From positions 24,026,127 through 24,090,126 of the forward strand of contig NC_064542.1 of the NCBI RefSeq assembly GCF_023856365.1: a stretch of 64,000 nucleotides of DNA. Direction: 5' to 3'. This document shows positions 1-11,854 of this stretch, piece by piece (the first letter of the stretch is position 1; each line of letters opens with the position of its first letter). The DNA comes from Brienomyrus brachyistius. Lineage: Eukaryota; Chordata; Actinopteri; Osteoglossiformes; Mormyridae. The position numbers were made by a program, and so were the translations under genes. Below the pieces are notes generated by a model. It was not told the DNA's origin. It did not search any database and saw only the letters and a list, made by a program, of their open reading frames with translations.

Positions 1-790
1 ATACTGGTCCTGGTACAAAAGCAGCTGCCGTAATACTGGGGCACTAACTGTGACTTACCATTGATGCAAATGACCTTTTAAAGGTCAGAGTTCAATCCTG
101 CATAAATACACAGAGCAACAATCTACAGCCTTATTTAACTTAATGTAAATTTAATTTGAATTTATTTAATTATATTAAAATATAAATTATTTATTTGTAA
201 AATTTAATTAGAAACCAGTGAATAATACACATTTCTTCAGCATTAATGGCTTGTTCTGTATTCTATTAACCTTTTTTTGGACAGAACTGTAATGAACAGA
301 CTGAAGGGATCCAATTGTAGGATAAATTGATGTTTAATCCGGAGGCAGAAATCGCAGTTAGAAACCAACCGGGTCAGAAGCAGTCAGGCAGGGGAGCAAA
401 GCAAGAAAAATGGGAAACCCAGAATCATCGGTGCAGGTATGGCTAACTGGCCGATAACAGAAGGGCAATCAGCAGGAAATCCAAGAAATGGCGAGAATCG
501 GGAATCCGGGAATTCCAAATACAGGAGGATCGAAGGAAAAAACGAAAGGCTTGGTGTGGTGCAAATATGCAGAAGTTTGCAAAGAGGGTGGGAAGTCCTG
601 GGCTTCAATCAGGGAGTCCTAGTTAACCACTGCAGATGAGTTGCAGCTGTTCAGTATTCTATAGTGAATGATCTTTGTAGGCGCGGCAGCTCTGGTGAGC
701 AATAGGCATGATCTGGTCGGCTCCGATGCAGAGGCGACAAGAATATGCAAAATCATTATTTAAAATCTGGCAATTTCATTAACAGAAATG
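1..790. other. Intergenic, no gene seen
   Basis: No exon-like or transposon-like structure is recognised here. The stretch near 120-240 is strongly A/T-rich. Short open frames near 384-639 on both strands lack any recognisable domain and are treated as chance. Confidence 0.5.
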
Positions 791-1052
791 TTTAGGGTAA
801 GGGTTATGTCTAATTCAGGGTTAGGGTTAGAGTTATCTCTAATTCAGGGTTAGGGTAAGGGTTATGTCTAATTCAGGGTTAGGGTAAGGGTTATGTCTAA
901 TTCAGGGTTAGGGTAAGGGTTATGTCTAATTCAGGGTTAGGGTAAGGGTTATGTCTAATTCAGGGTTAGGGTTAGAGTTATCTCTAATTCAGGGTTAGGG
1001 TAAGGGTTATGTCTAATTCAGGGTTAGGGTAAGGGTTATGTCTAATTCAGGG
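791..1052. repeat. 29-bp minisatellite with telomere-like TTAGGG motifs
   Basis: About nine tandem copies of a 29-bp unit. Each unit holds TTAGGG followed by a variant hexamer (TAAGGG or TTAGAG) and then a spacer of the TTATGTCTAATTCAGGG or TTATCTCTAATTCAGGG type. The first two junctions I measured are 29 bp apart. The vertebrate telomere hexamer is only part of the unit, so this is an interstitial telomere-like minisatellite rather than a true telomere tract. No coding role is expected. Confidence 0.9.
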
Positions 1053-1128
1053 CACACACAAAGCTTAGTAGTACCCAAAGTTCAGTGGCATTCACTGAAT
1101 CACTTAAAGAGGTTCCTCCATTAAAATC

Positions 1129-1361
1129 CATTTTCTGTAACCGTTTGTCCTATTCAGGGGTGGGGTGGGGGGGCGGAGCCTATCCCAAAGATTATGGGCA
1201 CAAGGCAGGGAACAACCCAGGATGGGGCACCAAGTCACCCACGCCTACGACACGGGGAGAACATGCAAACTCCACACACACGGACCCCTGCCGGAGACTC
1301 CATCCCTCATCCAAAGGTTGTGAGGTAACAGTGCTAAGCACTGCACCACTGTGCCACCTCA
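1129..1361 (-). mobile_element. tRNA-derived SINE, full-length-like copy
   Basis: On the minus strand the element begins near 1361 with a GTGGCACAGTGGTGCAG-type head, followed by TTAGCACTGTTACCTCACA, which resembles a tRNA-like A-box region. It continues through TGGAGTTTGCATGTTCTCC and CATCCTGGGTTGTTCCCTGC and ends near 1129 with an AAATGGAT-type tail. The same sequence occurs at 24768-24957 in the opposite orientation, and part of it at 4204-4488. The family resembles dispersed tRNA-like SINEs common in fish genomes. No clear target duplication is visible here. Confidence 0.75.
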
Positions 1362-2030
1362 ACTTGCAGTATGTGTTTTACAAATATAAATTATTATTGT
1401 ATTATATGAGCCAAACGTCCATGCCCAGTGTACGGCAAAACACTTTATTTTCTGTATCTTTAACTGCAACTAAAAACCATCTACAACTATTTTGTCCTTC
1501 TGTATTCAAAACTGGGGTTTAATGTCAGGTGGTCGATTTCCAGCTGAGGCTAATTATCCAGAATACATTATCATTTTCATGCACAAAAAAGGCAACTGTC
1601 TAGGGAGGCAGAGCGATCACATGTATTGCCGCCTTCTCAGTCACGCATGCAATCATAGAAAATGACGGTTCTGCACTTTGTTCTTTTGTTACAGGCGCCC
1701 TCGGAATACACTTGGCCTGAGCGGGACTCGTGTGTATCACCATCCTACTGAAACATACGGAACAACACGCACCTTTGTTTGAAGCAGCCTATGACCAGAA
1801 GACAAACTGTTTATGGGTGATGGATGTTAAAACAAAGGTTCTTCTGGAGAAAGAGGCGAGCACGCAGCATACAGAGCTGTATATTATTGTCCCTCCACAA
1901 CATAATTAGATTGACCAACGGCAAGGGACAAACTGTTCTGTCAGGAGGCACGACATAATTTGGAAAGTATAGCGCAATTTTCTGCCTTGGACACAAAGTA
2001 ATTACTGCAAATGGGGGAACTTCAAGGTGT
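1362..2030. other. Intergenic, no gene seen
   Basis: Unique-looking sequence without splice-bounded open frames or repeats that I can recognise. It ends at a short GT/GC-rich microsatellite (about 2026-2060). Confidence 0.5.
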
Positions 2031-2060
2031 GTGTGTGCGCGTGTGTGTGTATGTGTGAGT

Positions 2061-2345
2061 GGGTATACCTATCCTTATGGGGACAAAATGTCCCCATAAC
2101 GTGATGAATATCCATTTTTTTCCCTTATAGGGACTGGTTTCCTGGTCCCCATAAGGGAAAACTCTATTTTATAAAAATCAGTGACTGCCATGAAAAAACT
2201 AAAAATGCAAAAACTCTTGTATTTTGCTTGGTTACTTATGGTTATGGTTAGGGCAGGGTGGGGGTTAAGGTTGTCATACTGTAGTTAGCGTTAGCATTTT
2301 TCCCATTGAAGTGAAAGAGCGGGCCCCATAAGGATAGGTATACCC
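2061..2345. mobile_element. MITE-like element with perfect 22-bp terminal inverted repeats
   Basis: The 285-bp element is bounded by GGGTATACCTATCCTTATGG(GG) on the left (2061-2082) and its exact reverse complement on the right (2324-2345). The interior has further short inverted CCCCATAA/TTATGGGG pairs and no open frame of interest. GT-rich microsatellite lies on both sides. The structure fits a non-autonomous DNA transposon; superfamily is not assigned. A related partial copy follows at 2387-2471. Confidence 0.8.
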
Positions 2346-2386
2346 TACATTTGTGTGTGTGTGGGTGTGTGTGTATATGTGGTCCA

Positions 2387-2471
2387 GGTATACCAGACCT
2401 TGTGGGGACCAAATGTCCCCACAACGTGATGAATACCCATTTTGTTTACCTTATGCGGACCAGTTTCCTGG
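2387..2471. mobile_element. Truncated second copy of the 2061-2345 MITE family
   Basis: Starts GGTATACC and continues CCTTGTGGGGACCAAATGTC, then CCACAACGTGATGAATACCC, paralleling the left part of the element at 2061. Similarity stops after CAGTTTCCTGG, so about 85 bp remain. It is separated from the first copy by a short GT-rich tract. Confidence 0.7.
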
Positions 2472-4200
2472 AATTCTATTGGATTAAAATGATTGTATTG
2501 CAAAACAAAGGTACAATAAATGCTTCAAATCAATTTACACAAAATTATTACATTATGCACTACATACTGGCAATTTTGGGTCCAGGTATTTTTTAATATC
2601 ATGATTATGATTTTCCTTATTGTTTTATTATTAAAACAGCTTAGCCGTTTTTTAGACACCTTAGACTGCCATTCTGCCAAGGATCAATAAAGTATTTTGT
2701 ATCATAAATAAAGGATGGCTCACGGAAAACTTTTGCAGAGTAACTAAAAAATTATGCTTATTTCTGTTTGTGTATTAATATTCTAGGTTTGAGACAGATT
2801 CAGCAATTTGTATTTGGATTTTGGTTAATTACACGTCAGTAAATGTGGCTAAAATTATATTTCAAAAAGAGGAGAGGAGATGCAGTGGTCACCTTTCCAC
2901 CTCCCATGCGTGAGAGTTTAAAAGGTCATGGTGGAGAAGAAACAAATGAAAAGTGACTCGGTAGAAAATGTACGGTGTTATACTGGCAATTACCTTAAAG
3001 CTTTGAGATGGAAAGGCAGCACACAAGCTCCCTTGGGAAGCGGCTGTCATGCATAACTTTTCACACTTTCATATGCTCCTTGTAATCACCGCGTTTGTTT
3101 TCTCATGCCTTCTCCTCATTGTTTACGTCTAGTGCTGTTGTCTCAGAAATCACGTTCCTCAAAACGACAATGACAATGTTGTTAAAACCATCGCTGTTTG
3201 GGAGGTGCTGTGGACCCCCTCTGAACGGTGACACTGGTAACAGGTATTTCTGCTCTCAGTGAGGTGGGATATTGTCTTTCAGTGCCTGGGGATGTGACAG
3301 GAATTCTGCATTAATGCGGCACAAACAAGCGCATGCATAAGGAGAACGAGGAGGGAAAAAATATTTGTGATATTTATTCAGTTGTTCAGTTTTTTTTTCT
3401 GTTTGTTTCTATGTGGAAAAAAACTGTGGAAAAGTGATAATTGACCAAATATAAATGAATTAATTCTGCATGTGTTTTTTTTTTACTTTACTATAGAAAT
3501 TCCTGATAAACCGTCTCTGAGCTCCTTCCAAATACAGCTGACTCCTTTCCTGATACCCACACTCCAATATACGCTTTAATAACTGATATTGTTAAATAAT
3601 TTAATGCAATTCATATTATGTCAAAATTGATCACATTTTTAATTAAAGCAATAAACAAAGAAATGCTTTCATGATCAGACAGGCAACCTAGACAAATTAA
3701 AATGTTAAGGGACAGGGAAGTTTCACTTACTGTTAAATGCTAAGATTCAGCCACTAACCTGGAGGGAGAGATACAGTATCACTGACCTGTGCTTAGCACA
3801 ATAGCAAGCAATAACAATGGATAGAAAAATAAACTGCGAAATGGGATTTTTATTATTTTTAAACAAATTATTGAAAATAACAGGTGGATCATCTGAAAAT
3901 CTATCAATATTGCACAAAACATTACAATTGCCATAATATAATATGATTATTTCCTTTAATAATATGTACATATGACGTGCAAGGTGTCTTATACCACCAG
4001 AAACAGCTACTGTACTGGAAGACCTCTTTACTATAGTTTCCAAACTATACATCACCATTCTGCTATTACACACGTGACCTACAACAGTACAATACTCTCT
4101 GACTGTATGTGCACAGTTAATAATGAAGAAAAACCATAACTCATGGTTGGTTTAGACAAACGTAAAATGGATGGTTGGGTGGATGATGGATAGTATTAAA
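2472..4200. other. Intergenic, no gene seen
   Basis: A/T-rich sequence with no open frame showing domain character. The 108-residue minus-strand frame at 3747-4073 has no recognisable motif and no supporting splice structure. Confidence 0.5.
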
Positions 4201-4203
4201 CAA

Positions 4204-4300
4204 AATTCAACCATCCATCCATCCATCCATCCATTTTCTGTAACCACGTATCCTATTCAGGATCACAGGGGTCCGGAGCCGATCCCAGAGGCTACAGGTG
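4204..4300 (-). mobile_element. 3' part of SINE with (CCAT)n tail
   Basis: A (CCAT)n run followed by TTTTCTGTAACCACGTATCC and GGAGCCGATCCCAGAGGCTA is the minus-strand 3' end of the SINE seen at 1129-1361. It leads directly into the tandem array at 4301, whose unit is itself SINE sequence. Confidence 0.7.
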
Positions 4301-4488
4301 CAAGGCAGGGAACAACCCAGGATGGGACACCAACTCATCACAGGGCACAAGGCAGGGAACAACCCAGGATCGGACACCAACCCATCACAGGGCACAAGGC
4401 AGGGAACAACCCAGGATGGGGCACCAACCCATCACAGGGCACAAGGCAGGGAACAACCCAGGATGGGGCACCAACCCATCGCAGTAAA
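4301..4488. repeat. 47-bp tandem array derived from the SINE body
   Basis: Four units with exact 47-bp spacing (anchors at 4301, 4348, 4395 and 4442). Each contains CAAGGCAGGGAACAACCCAG followed by GATGGGGCACCAACCCATCA. The same words occur once in the SINE copy at 1200-1236. The array therefore appears to have arisen by local amplification of an internal SINE segment. The 119-residue open frame across it is a repeat artefact. Confidence 0.85.
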
Positions 4489-4500
4489 TTAAGTTTAAAT

Positions 4501-5040
4501 CAACAGAAAATAAAAAGTCAACATGTGTAAAAGCCATTAACGTGAATCCAATAGGACTAGAATCTGACTGGGGGAAAAAATTATATGAAATATTACAAGA
4601 TACAGATTATTAATAACGGAGATAAAGTGTTGTGTTGGCTATGCAGTCCACCTTCATCAGACAGCTTTGTTTGATTGAGCACCTTGGGTAAAAATGGAAA
4701 TGTAATTTAATAAAGCCAGTGGAGGTACAATCCTTGCTTCATCACAGTGACAGCAGATAGTCTGTGGCTACCGGGAATTACAATGTGGGTTTGGAAGGGG
4801 AACAAACCCATAAGATGTCGTTTTCCAGATGCCGAATATTTATGTGTTTGCATTATAAGTGCATTTGTTGTACTATACACCAGATGCAGAATTATCAAGC
4901 AAGTGCTATTCCTGATGATAATTTTCAGTAATAAATGTGAATTCATAACTCATCACTTTTATGGGTTTTTTTTGCAGAGAATAAATTTATTAGAGAGAAA
5001 ATGTTATATTAGTCTGTCACAAACAAAAATCTAAATAAAA
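4501..5040. other. Intergenic, with a possible outer transposon repeat
   Basis: No gene seen. At about 4886-4905, TGCAGAATTATCAAGCAAGT resembles the terminal sequence of the Tc1/mariner copy beginning at 5053 (GGGCAGAATTATTAGGCAAT). It may be a second, outer repeat of the same element or a separate fragment. Confidence 0.4.
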
Positions 5041-5052
5041 ATACTCTATTAT

Positions 5053-6352
5053 CAGTGGGCAGAATTATTAGGCAATCATAAAGTAAGTGAATTTTCCTCA
5101 TTTCACTGTCCGCAGACATAACAATTTAAAACTGTTGTAGTTATTCAGTCTGTTTAAATAATAACAAACTGTCCGCCATTCTATACAGTCCACTATGCCA
5201 AGCTTAATGTCCTGCGCAGCGGCCTCTCTGACCAATGATAGAGTGATGAGCCTCTTATCCATTTAACCAGTCAAGCTTTTTATTTTTATCACACCCCTAT
5301 ATTAGTTGCAGCAGTTAGGACGGCTTTCTAGGTGCTGCTCTGAGACGTGTGCTTCTTGCCACCTTGGTAAGTCTCACACTTTACTAAGACCTAATAGTTC
5401 TCAGTGGAGATTAAGTCAGGCATTGATGCAGGTCAGGTCATCATTAAATCATCCTTGCCCAATTTCTGGAATGCTTTGATGCATGCAAAGGGGCATTGTC
5501 CTGCATGAATATCAAAATTGTTTGAAAGTTGCTCACTGCTTATTGTACCAGTGTTTAAGGTGTCCCCTAGAAACTGTCAGTAGATCTGGAGTGATTTTTA
5601 TGTCGATTGCAATTTGAAAAGGTCCTACGAGTTCATCACTAATAACTGCAGCTCACAGCATCACTTCTCCATCACCTCGTAGGTGCTTGAATAAGGTCCA
5701 TGGACCCATCCAGCGGCTCCATCAAGAGTCACTCTCACCTCCTCTGTCCACAAAGCCATTGCAACATCAGCCTTGAGAGAAGCCCGTGCCCATTCGTCAT
5801 GTTTCAGCTTGTGTGCCTTGTCGAGCGGAGTCCGTGTTTGTGCCTTTGTGACCCCGCGACACACTGCACCTAGTACTTCCAGTGATTCCATTCAGATTAC
5901 AGTTTATTGAAATGGTTACTCTTGATGCTAAAGGGTTTCTGAAAGACTCCCGTTTAATTTAACACAAATCTTGGCAGTTCGTGTCTTTTTTCTCTCTACT
6001 TGCTTCTCCCATCATCCTTGGATGTTGGCCACAAAACACTTTACTGTACAATGACATTTTAAAAGTTTGGCCCTTCTGATTGTTTTGCATCCCTCTGACT
6101 GGCACTTTACTATTTTGTTTTTTCCCTGCTCTCTTTAAGGTCCGTTTTGGCCCATTTTAGTAGTAACGATAATTTGCTTCTGTGCAGGGAAAATTCCACA
6201 GCTCCAAACAGGAAGTACTCAAATAAAATACTGAGTATCCTTTATGTTTAAACAATCCATTCTTAACTGGAGATTCTTCTGGACTGAAGATATTGGTGTG
6301 ATGAGAAGATACAAGTAAGGAACAGCATTACCTAATACTTTTGCAGGCAGTG
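5053..6352 (-). mobile_element. Decayed Tc1/mariner-like DNA transposon
   Basis: About 1.3 kb, the usual size of a full Tc1/mariner element. The left end reads CAGTGGGCAGAATTATTAGG. The right end, on the other strand, reads CTGCAAAAGTATTAGGTAAT, so the termini are imperfect inverted repeats. Between them the minus strand encodes a broken transposase (separate entry). No intact open frame remains, so the copy is presumably immobile. A target TA duplication could not be fixed with certainty. Confidence 0.7.
5350..5891 (-). pseudogene. Tc1/mariner transposase fragment, frameshifted
   Basis: Family-typical blocks can be read in order on the minus strand across different frames: LKHDEWARASLK, then ALWTEEVRVTLDG with GWVHGP, then EVMLWAAVISDELVGPFQ, then a DNAPLHASKHS block, then a MPDLISTENY block. 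In Tc1/mariner enzymes these surround the DDE/D catalytic residues of a cut-and-paste transposase. In this copy the expected Asp of the WTDE motif reads Glu. The DNAPLHA block is reached only after a frame change and a stop. The N-terminal DNA-binding half (5900-6300) is not readable as protein. It is a dead relic, not a host gene. Confidence 0.7.
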
Positions 6353-6528
6353 TGCAAGGACTCACTCTATTGCATGGGTGTGCTTAGCTAGTGGTACAGG
6401 AAACGGCAGCTAGAGGCATCACCGCAACCAAAGTAAATAAGACCAGTGTCATGTTGTCTCACATCATCTGCTCCGCTGGATTAAACCACAGCATCTTATA
6501 GAGAGATGAAACTACACATAGGTCCAAG

Positions 6529-6893
6529 TAGGTCATCTTTCAGGGCAGTCATCTTTCGGGGCAGTCATCTTTCGGGGCAGTCATCCTTCGGGGCAGTCAT
6601 CTTTCGGGGCAGTCATCTTTCGGGGGAGTCATCTTTCGGGGCAGTCATCCTTCGGGGCAGTCATCTTTCGGGGCAGTCATCTTTCGGGGCAGTCATCTTT
6701 CGGGGCAGTCATCCTTCGGGGCAGTCATCTTTCGGGGCAGTCATCTTTCGGGGGAGTCATCTTTCGGGGCAGTCATCTTTCGGGGCAGTCATCTTTCGGG
6801 GGAGTCATCTTTCGGGGCAGTCATCCTTCGGGGCAGTCATCCTTCGTGGGAGTCATCTTTCGGGGCAGTCATCCTTCGGGGGAGTCATCTTTA
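6529..6893. repeat. 16-bp minisatellite, about 22 copies
   Basis: Tandem GCAGTCATCTTTCGGG units (anchors 6545, 6561, 6577), with C/T variation in ATC(T/C)TTCG and GCAGTC/GGAGTC variants. The unit is not a multiple of three but lacks stops in one frame, so a 131-residue frame with a 16-residue periodicity appears (6506-6901). There is no evidence that it is translated. Confidence 0.92.
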
Positions 6894-9727
6894 ATATATA
6901 ACTTTATCGTTTTTGTGCAGCCACATAAAAACGCATGTGGTATGTATGCTCCCAGTGTCTGGCATTGCTGTCCTTATTCGACACACCTCTGACCCACAGG
7001 CCGCATACTGTATACGCTCTCAGCAGTACTATTCTGGTAACAACAATCTGTAATCTATGTCCTAATTTTTCTCCATGTTCATGAAATTAGAATGTCCAAT
7101 AATTCAATTTCTTATAAGTCTCCCTTCTCAGCACACAGAAACGAGCGAGGAGGTCAGGGTGGGTGTGAACTGTAGCACACATTTCCTTTGAAGTGTGTGC
7201 TATGAGGCTCCCTCGGCTTGTTGCAGTTGTTCTAAAGCCTACATATTCCATTAGGCAAGCTGACATGTTTGCCGGGGAGCTCTATCCTCCTGACATTACC
7301 CACAGCTTGGCATGTGCCTGACTGCTGGTGCAGTAGTCCGGCCATTTTAGCCACCTTCCAGAACCAAGACCAGTCATTACATTCCAACACGAACAGTTAA
7401 TAGGCGGCAGCACTGATTAGAGCAACAGTCATGTTTAAAATTCTCGATCTCCATATTGAAAGTGACAGCTCCATACAAATAAAATATTATTTGTTTATAT
7501 TCCATTCTATTCCATTTATAATAAGCAAAATCATTTGCATCTGCATTTGCATTGTTTGACTAAGGACAGATTCTCGCCGTATCTTGCAAATTACAAATTG
7601 AAGTCATTTTTGAAATGTTGCAATGTGTGAAAATGAACGAAATGTACAGTAATGATATTTTCTGCACAATAAGTCGTGACTTATTGACAAATGCGGACAG
7701 AAGATTTTGAAACATAGAGACTTGAAATTGAATTTTCCTCAGAATACTCTTCACACAGCAGCGATCTGTTATTAAAGATAGTCTTTCTGCAAGGTTAAAA
7801 CATTTCTTTTTTAATAACTTCTCTGTTTCGTTTGTTTGCAGCCTTTGTTTATTGAAACATTGCCAGAAAGACCTCAAACATTTGCAATACCATTGGTTTG
7901 AAAACTTCCTCAGGATGTTAGTGTTGCAGCCACTGCATGGACACCATTACACTTTAATTAGGTTCCACCTCAGTAAACGTGGAGAACAATATTAGGTGTC
8001 ATAGAATCTATAGCTTCATCCATTGGCCTTTTCCAACATTTATTACACTTATTACTAATCTAGATATTGGACACTTGTATCAAAACATATTTACACAAAT
8101 ACAATCTGCCTGAAGAGGTAAAAAAAGGTAAGAGGTAAGAGTTCCATGTTCTTCCTGGGTAACATTATGTCAAAGAGCAAAGATGTCCATCTTCATTCAC
8201 TTATGCTGACATAGAGAAACAATTTATTTTTCCTATTAGGTCCCCTCAAATTGGGAAGCTATTGACTGCAGGAATTTGGAGAATAAAGAGTTAAATGACG
8301 TGGTCATGTGATCGCTTTCACATTAGGTGGTAATGCATCGTATGATGACAGGGGATATGACAAAGCAGATAGATGTCCTGGACCTGTGCATGCATGCCCT
8401 TCCAGGAAACAAGACTGACTACTGACAACTCACCTCGGCACACCCCTTCTGCTTGGTGAGAGATGGAGATCTAACGCGCTACAGCTCCTCTCTTTCCATC
8501 AGCTTCTAACTTGTTAATCACATAGAGTATGAAGCATGAAATGAAAGGCTTTCCTCTGGAACAGATCCGACTGTGCCAAAATGAATTTTCTATTGGCAAA
8601 AAAGGGACATTTTATGAGACCAGTCAAATGCTCCCTAAATAACATTATTGAGCAAAGACAAAAATCACAGGGCCGAGGCAGTAAAATGTTACAATAAAAA
8701 AACACTCACATTTGAAAAAGAAAATGCACCTTTTGCAAGTGTTTAGCAGCTAGATCAGAAAAGACCTTTTTGCAAACACTGTCAGTGGCATCTAGCACCA
8801 CATTCTAAGGACTCAGAGATGTGACAAACAGCAGCTGTACTGATTTATACAAAGCAACATGGGACTATGCCTTTAGCCAACATAAGACCACCAAAAAGAC
8901 TTAGACGGACGTGGCGTACGAGCCGCAGTAATCTGGGAGTGTGGCTTCACACACTCCTGTCACTCACAAAGCCATATTAAGATAACAAAACAGCATTCCT
9001 TCATTTTTTTAATTGGTGTATTCAATGAACTGTAAATAATCAGAATTTGTAATGAACGTTCTCTGTTTACCTACAATAAATAAACACTAATTATGCAGGA
9101 ACTGCAGTGCATTTCTAGATAAAGTGTTTAAATGCTAGAAGTTTGCTGAGAACCTACTCATATTAACTTGCTGACACAGTAACAATTAGGAAAATCATTA
9201 ACTCCAGACTCTGCATGACAAGGACCTTATTTTCTCTCAGAAGAAAACTCATAGAAATGATTTAACATTCCATAATCCATATGTATTTTTCAAACAGAAA
9301 AGTTAATGTCGGAATTTATTGCAGGGATTATCGGCATTACTTAGCTGTAATGCTGTTCATCGACAAAATTGCTAAATAATTTATCACAAACAGAAACGTG
9401 GTAACTGTTGTGTGGTGTTTTCAGTGCTTTTGACCTACAGGTCATGAAGTTGGCTCTTCAGTACGTCTTGCTTAATGGCTGCAGTAGTCTGCCTGTGCTC
9501 CGAATCGCCGCGGTGGAAGTGACTTATCTGATTATTGTCCTATAATTCATCAAAGAATGTGCAACACAGCAAAAAATCTTTTATCATTAAGTTTAAATAA
9601 AAAGTTCTCCAGAGGTTCCTCACCGTAATATACTCTCAAGGTTAAAAATAACATTCTTCCAAGTAATACTTATTTCTCTGCTCTTACTTTCAGGGATTTT
9701 TTTTTGGAGATGAAGTGAACATACAGA

Positions 9728-9730
<3 letters not shown>
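6894..9730. other. Intergenic, no gene seen
   Basis: Mostly unique, moderately A/T-rich sequence. The short open frames (for example 7560-7877 and 8514-8705 on the minus strand) have no domain signature, and I see no tandem or inverted repeat of note. Confidence 0.5.

Positions 9731-9731
<1 letters not shown>

Positions 9732-9782
<51 letters not shown>
9732..9782. repeat. (TA)n microsatellite
   Basis: Uninterrupted alternating TA for about 50 bp. Confidence 0.95.
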
Positions 9783-9783
<1 letters not shown>

Positions 9784-11850
9784 CAATGCAAAAATTTGAA
9801 TGATCATTTTCTGCCTTTCCAAAGGAATGTCTATGACTTGTAATCATGTTGCATGTTTGAATAAGAAATCTAATTTCAAAGGCAATTCCACCCCGCATTT
9901 CATGATAATATAATCAATTACACAAGAATGCCCTACATACACAAAAGGAAATATATGCTATTTAAACATGCTCTACATGATAAACAACAATCACATTCTT
10001 AGTGGAATTTCACTTTAAGTACTTTTATAAAGAATATAACAACAAACCCATTTCAAGGGATTTGAACCCACAACCATGTTAACTGCTTTGGTGTGGATAC
10101 TGGGGCCATTCCACATACAAGTGCCCAACATACAACTTAAAATGTTTCCTAAACACCAAATAGTCAGACATCACTACTCTCCAGTCTTTGTGTTATTTTC
10201 ATTACAAAATATTTATTTTAGCACAGCCACTGAACAATTTAATTATGTTAGTGATTTGAGTGATATTAACTTATTAACTCATCATTTAGTTAATAACTGT
10301 AAATCACATGATTGGGTATATCAGTAAAACATTATACATAGATATTCCAAAGGACTACTATAAAGAGGTAAACCACTTAACGCATGAAGATATTTTCATA
10401 GGCATGCCAAAATAAGAGGCTCACACCCAAAGCTCTACGGCTGGCAGACCTCTGGACGTAGCCCTGCCCACTGCTGCTGTGATTGGCTGCAGGCCTAACT
10501 CCTCTCTCACCTGGAACATAGCTGAAGGATGAAGTCCCGCCCCTGATTGACAGCCTTAGGAGGGCTGAGCAGGCCCATGACAGACAAATACAATCTCATT
10601 TCCAATAAAAGCATAAAGGGGCTGCTCCTCTGTGGTACCGCAACAGACAGTTAAGAAGACAAGTCGTTTTATGTGTGTATGTGAGCGTTATCACCACTTT
10701 CCATTTAAAAAAATCTCCAGGTAATTTTTTAAAGCCTAAGTTATTTCGGTGCTTCTGCAGCTGCGTTTGACCATCCATCTCCTTAAATGCGTTTAGCTGC
10801 ATTCTCAAAACACATACTTCAGATGCAACAGGATACTTACGGGGCACTGCTTGCAAGAAATTTCCATTTTTCAGGTTATACGTCTTAAATTAAGTTTATG
10901 AATATACACCATTTGAAGAAGCCTGGACTTAACTGATTCCCTGTGAAAGATTAAAGCAAATAAATGTCTGGCTTTGCGGATAATTCGTCACTTTAATGAG
11001 CTGGTAGGGCATTCAGACGAATGAAGGAAGAATGTCTGCAATGGACTATACTCCTTTAAGTGATCTGAGAGCAGTAGGAAGAGATGATAAAGTATGTCGC
11101 TGCAAACACCTTGACAATCCTAATCTACTGTTGGGTGTCATGTAAATAGAAATTTACAACCCAGCTAGTTGTTTATTGACAAAAAAATGCCATTTCTCAG
11201 CAGTCACAGTAATAAGGTCAGCATGCAGTACATGCGTTTGTCACAACAAGTATTCCTAAAAAAAAAAAAAAAAAGTTCTGTTTGATCCTGTGAGTGTTTA
11301 CTGAAAAATAAGACCTAATACGATCATATTCTGTCACATCGGACAGCGCGTCCAGATATTGTTTTATTTTTATGTTTTTGGGAGAATACCAATTTCTTCC
11401 TGCTGGTTTCAAAAGTCTCCTTGGAATTGGGGTTATTTTGTGAGAATGCCACTGCACTTCTATTTAAACACAAACCTAAGCTTTTAGGCACGGCTTTTCC
11501 TATTTGCATATCTCTCAGTTTTCTCAATAGTGCGAAAAGCACCAAAGAGATACAATCGGTCTGTTTCTGCCATAGTTTACTAGTGCATAGTTCATGTACT
11601 ACAAACCATTGTTATGCAGATTCATGAAGGTGAAGGAGACTGGGACATGACCAGGGGAAATGACTTTGGCTTCCCATTCCTCTGCACTGCCAGGTGTTTG
11701 CAGTGATGACTAAGGCCAAAGAGGGGTAGCCCACAGTGTGTATGTGCCAGCCAGATGGCACCGGCTCTAGAGCAGCACGTGAAAAGATCTGAGCACTGCG
11801 GATGCAGGGGGGGCTCCCTGGCTGAGAACTGAAGAAGCATGCAGATGACC
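9783..11850. other. Intergenic, no gene seen
   Basis: No coding signal is recognised. A 16-base A run lies near 11260. Overlapping short frames on both strands at 11218-11627 have no domain character. Confidence 0.5.
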
Positions 11851-11854
11851 TGAG

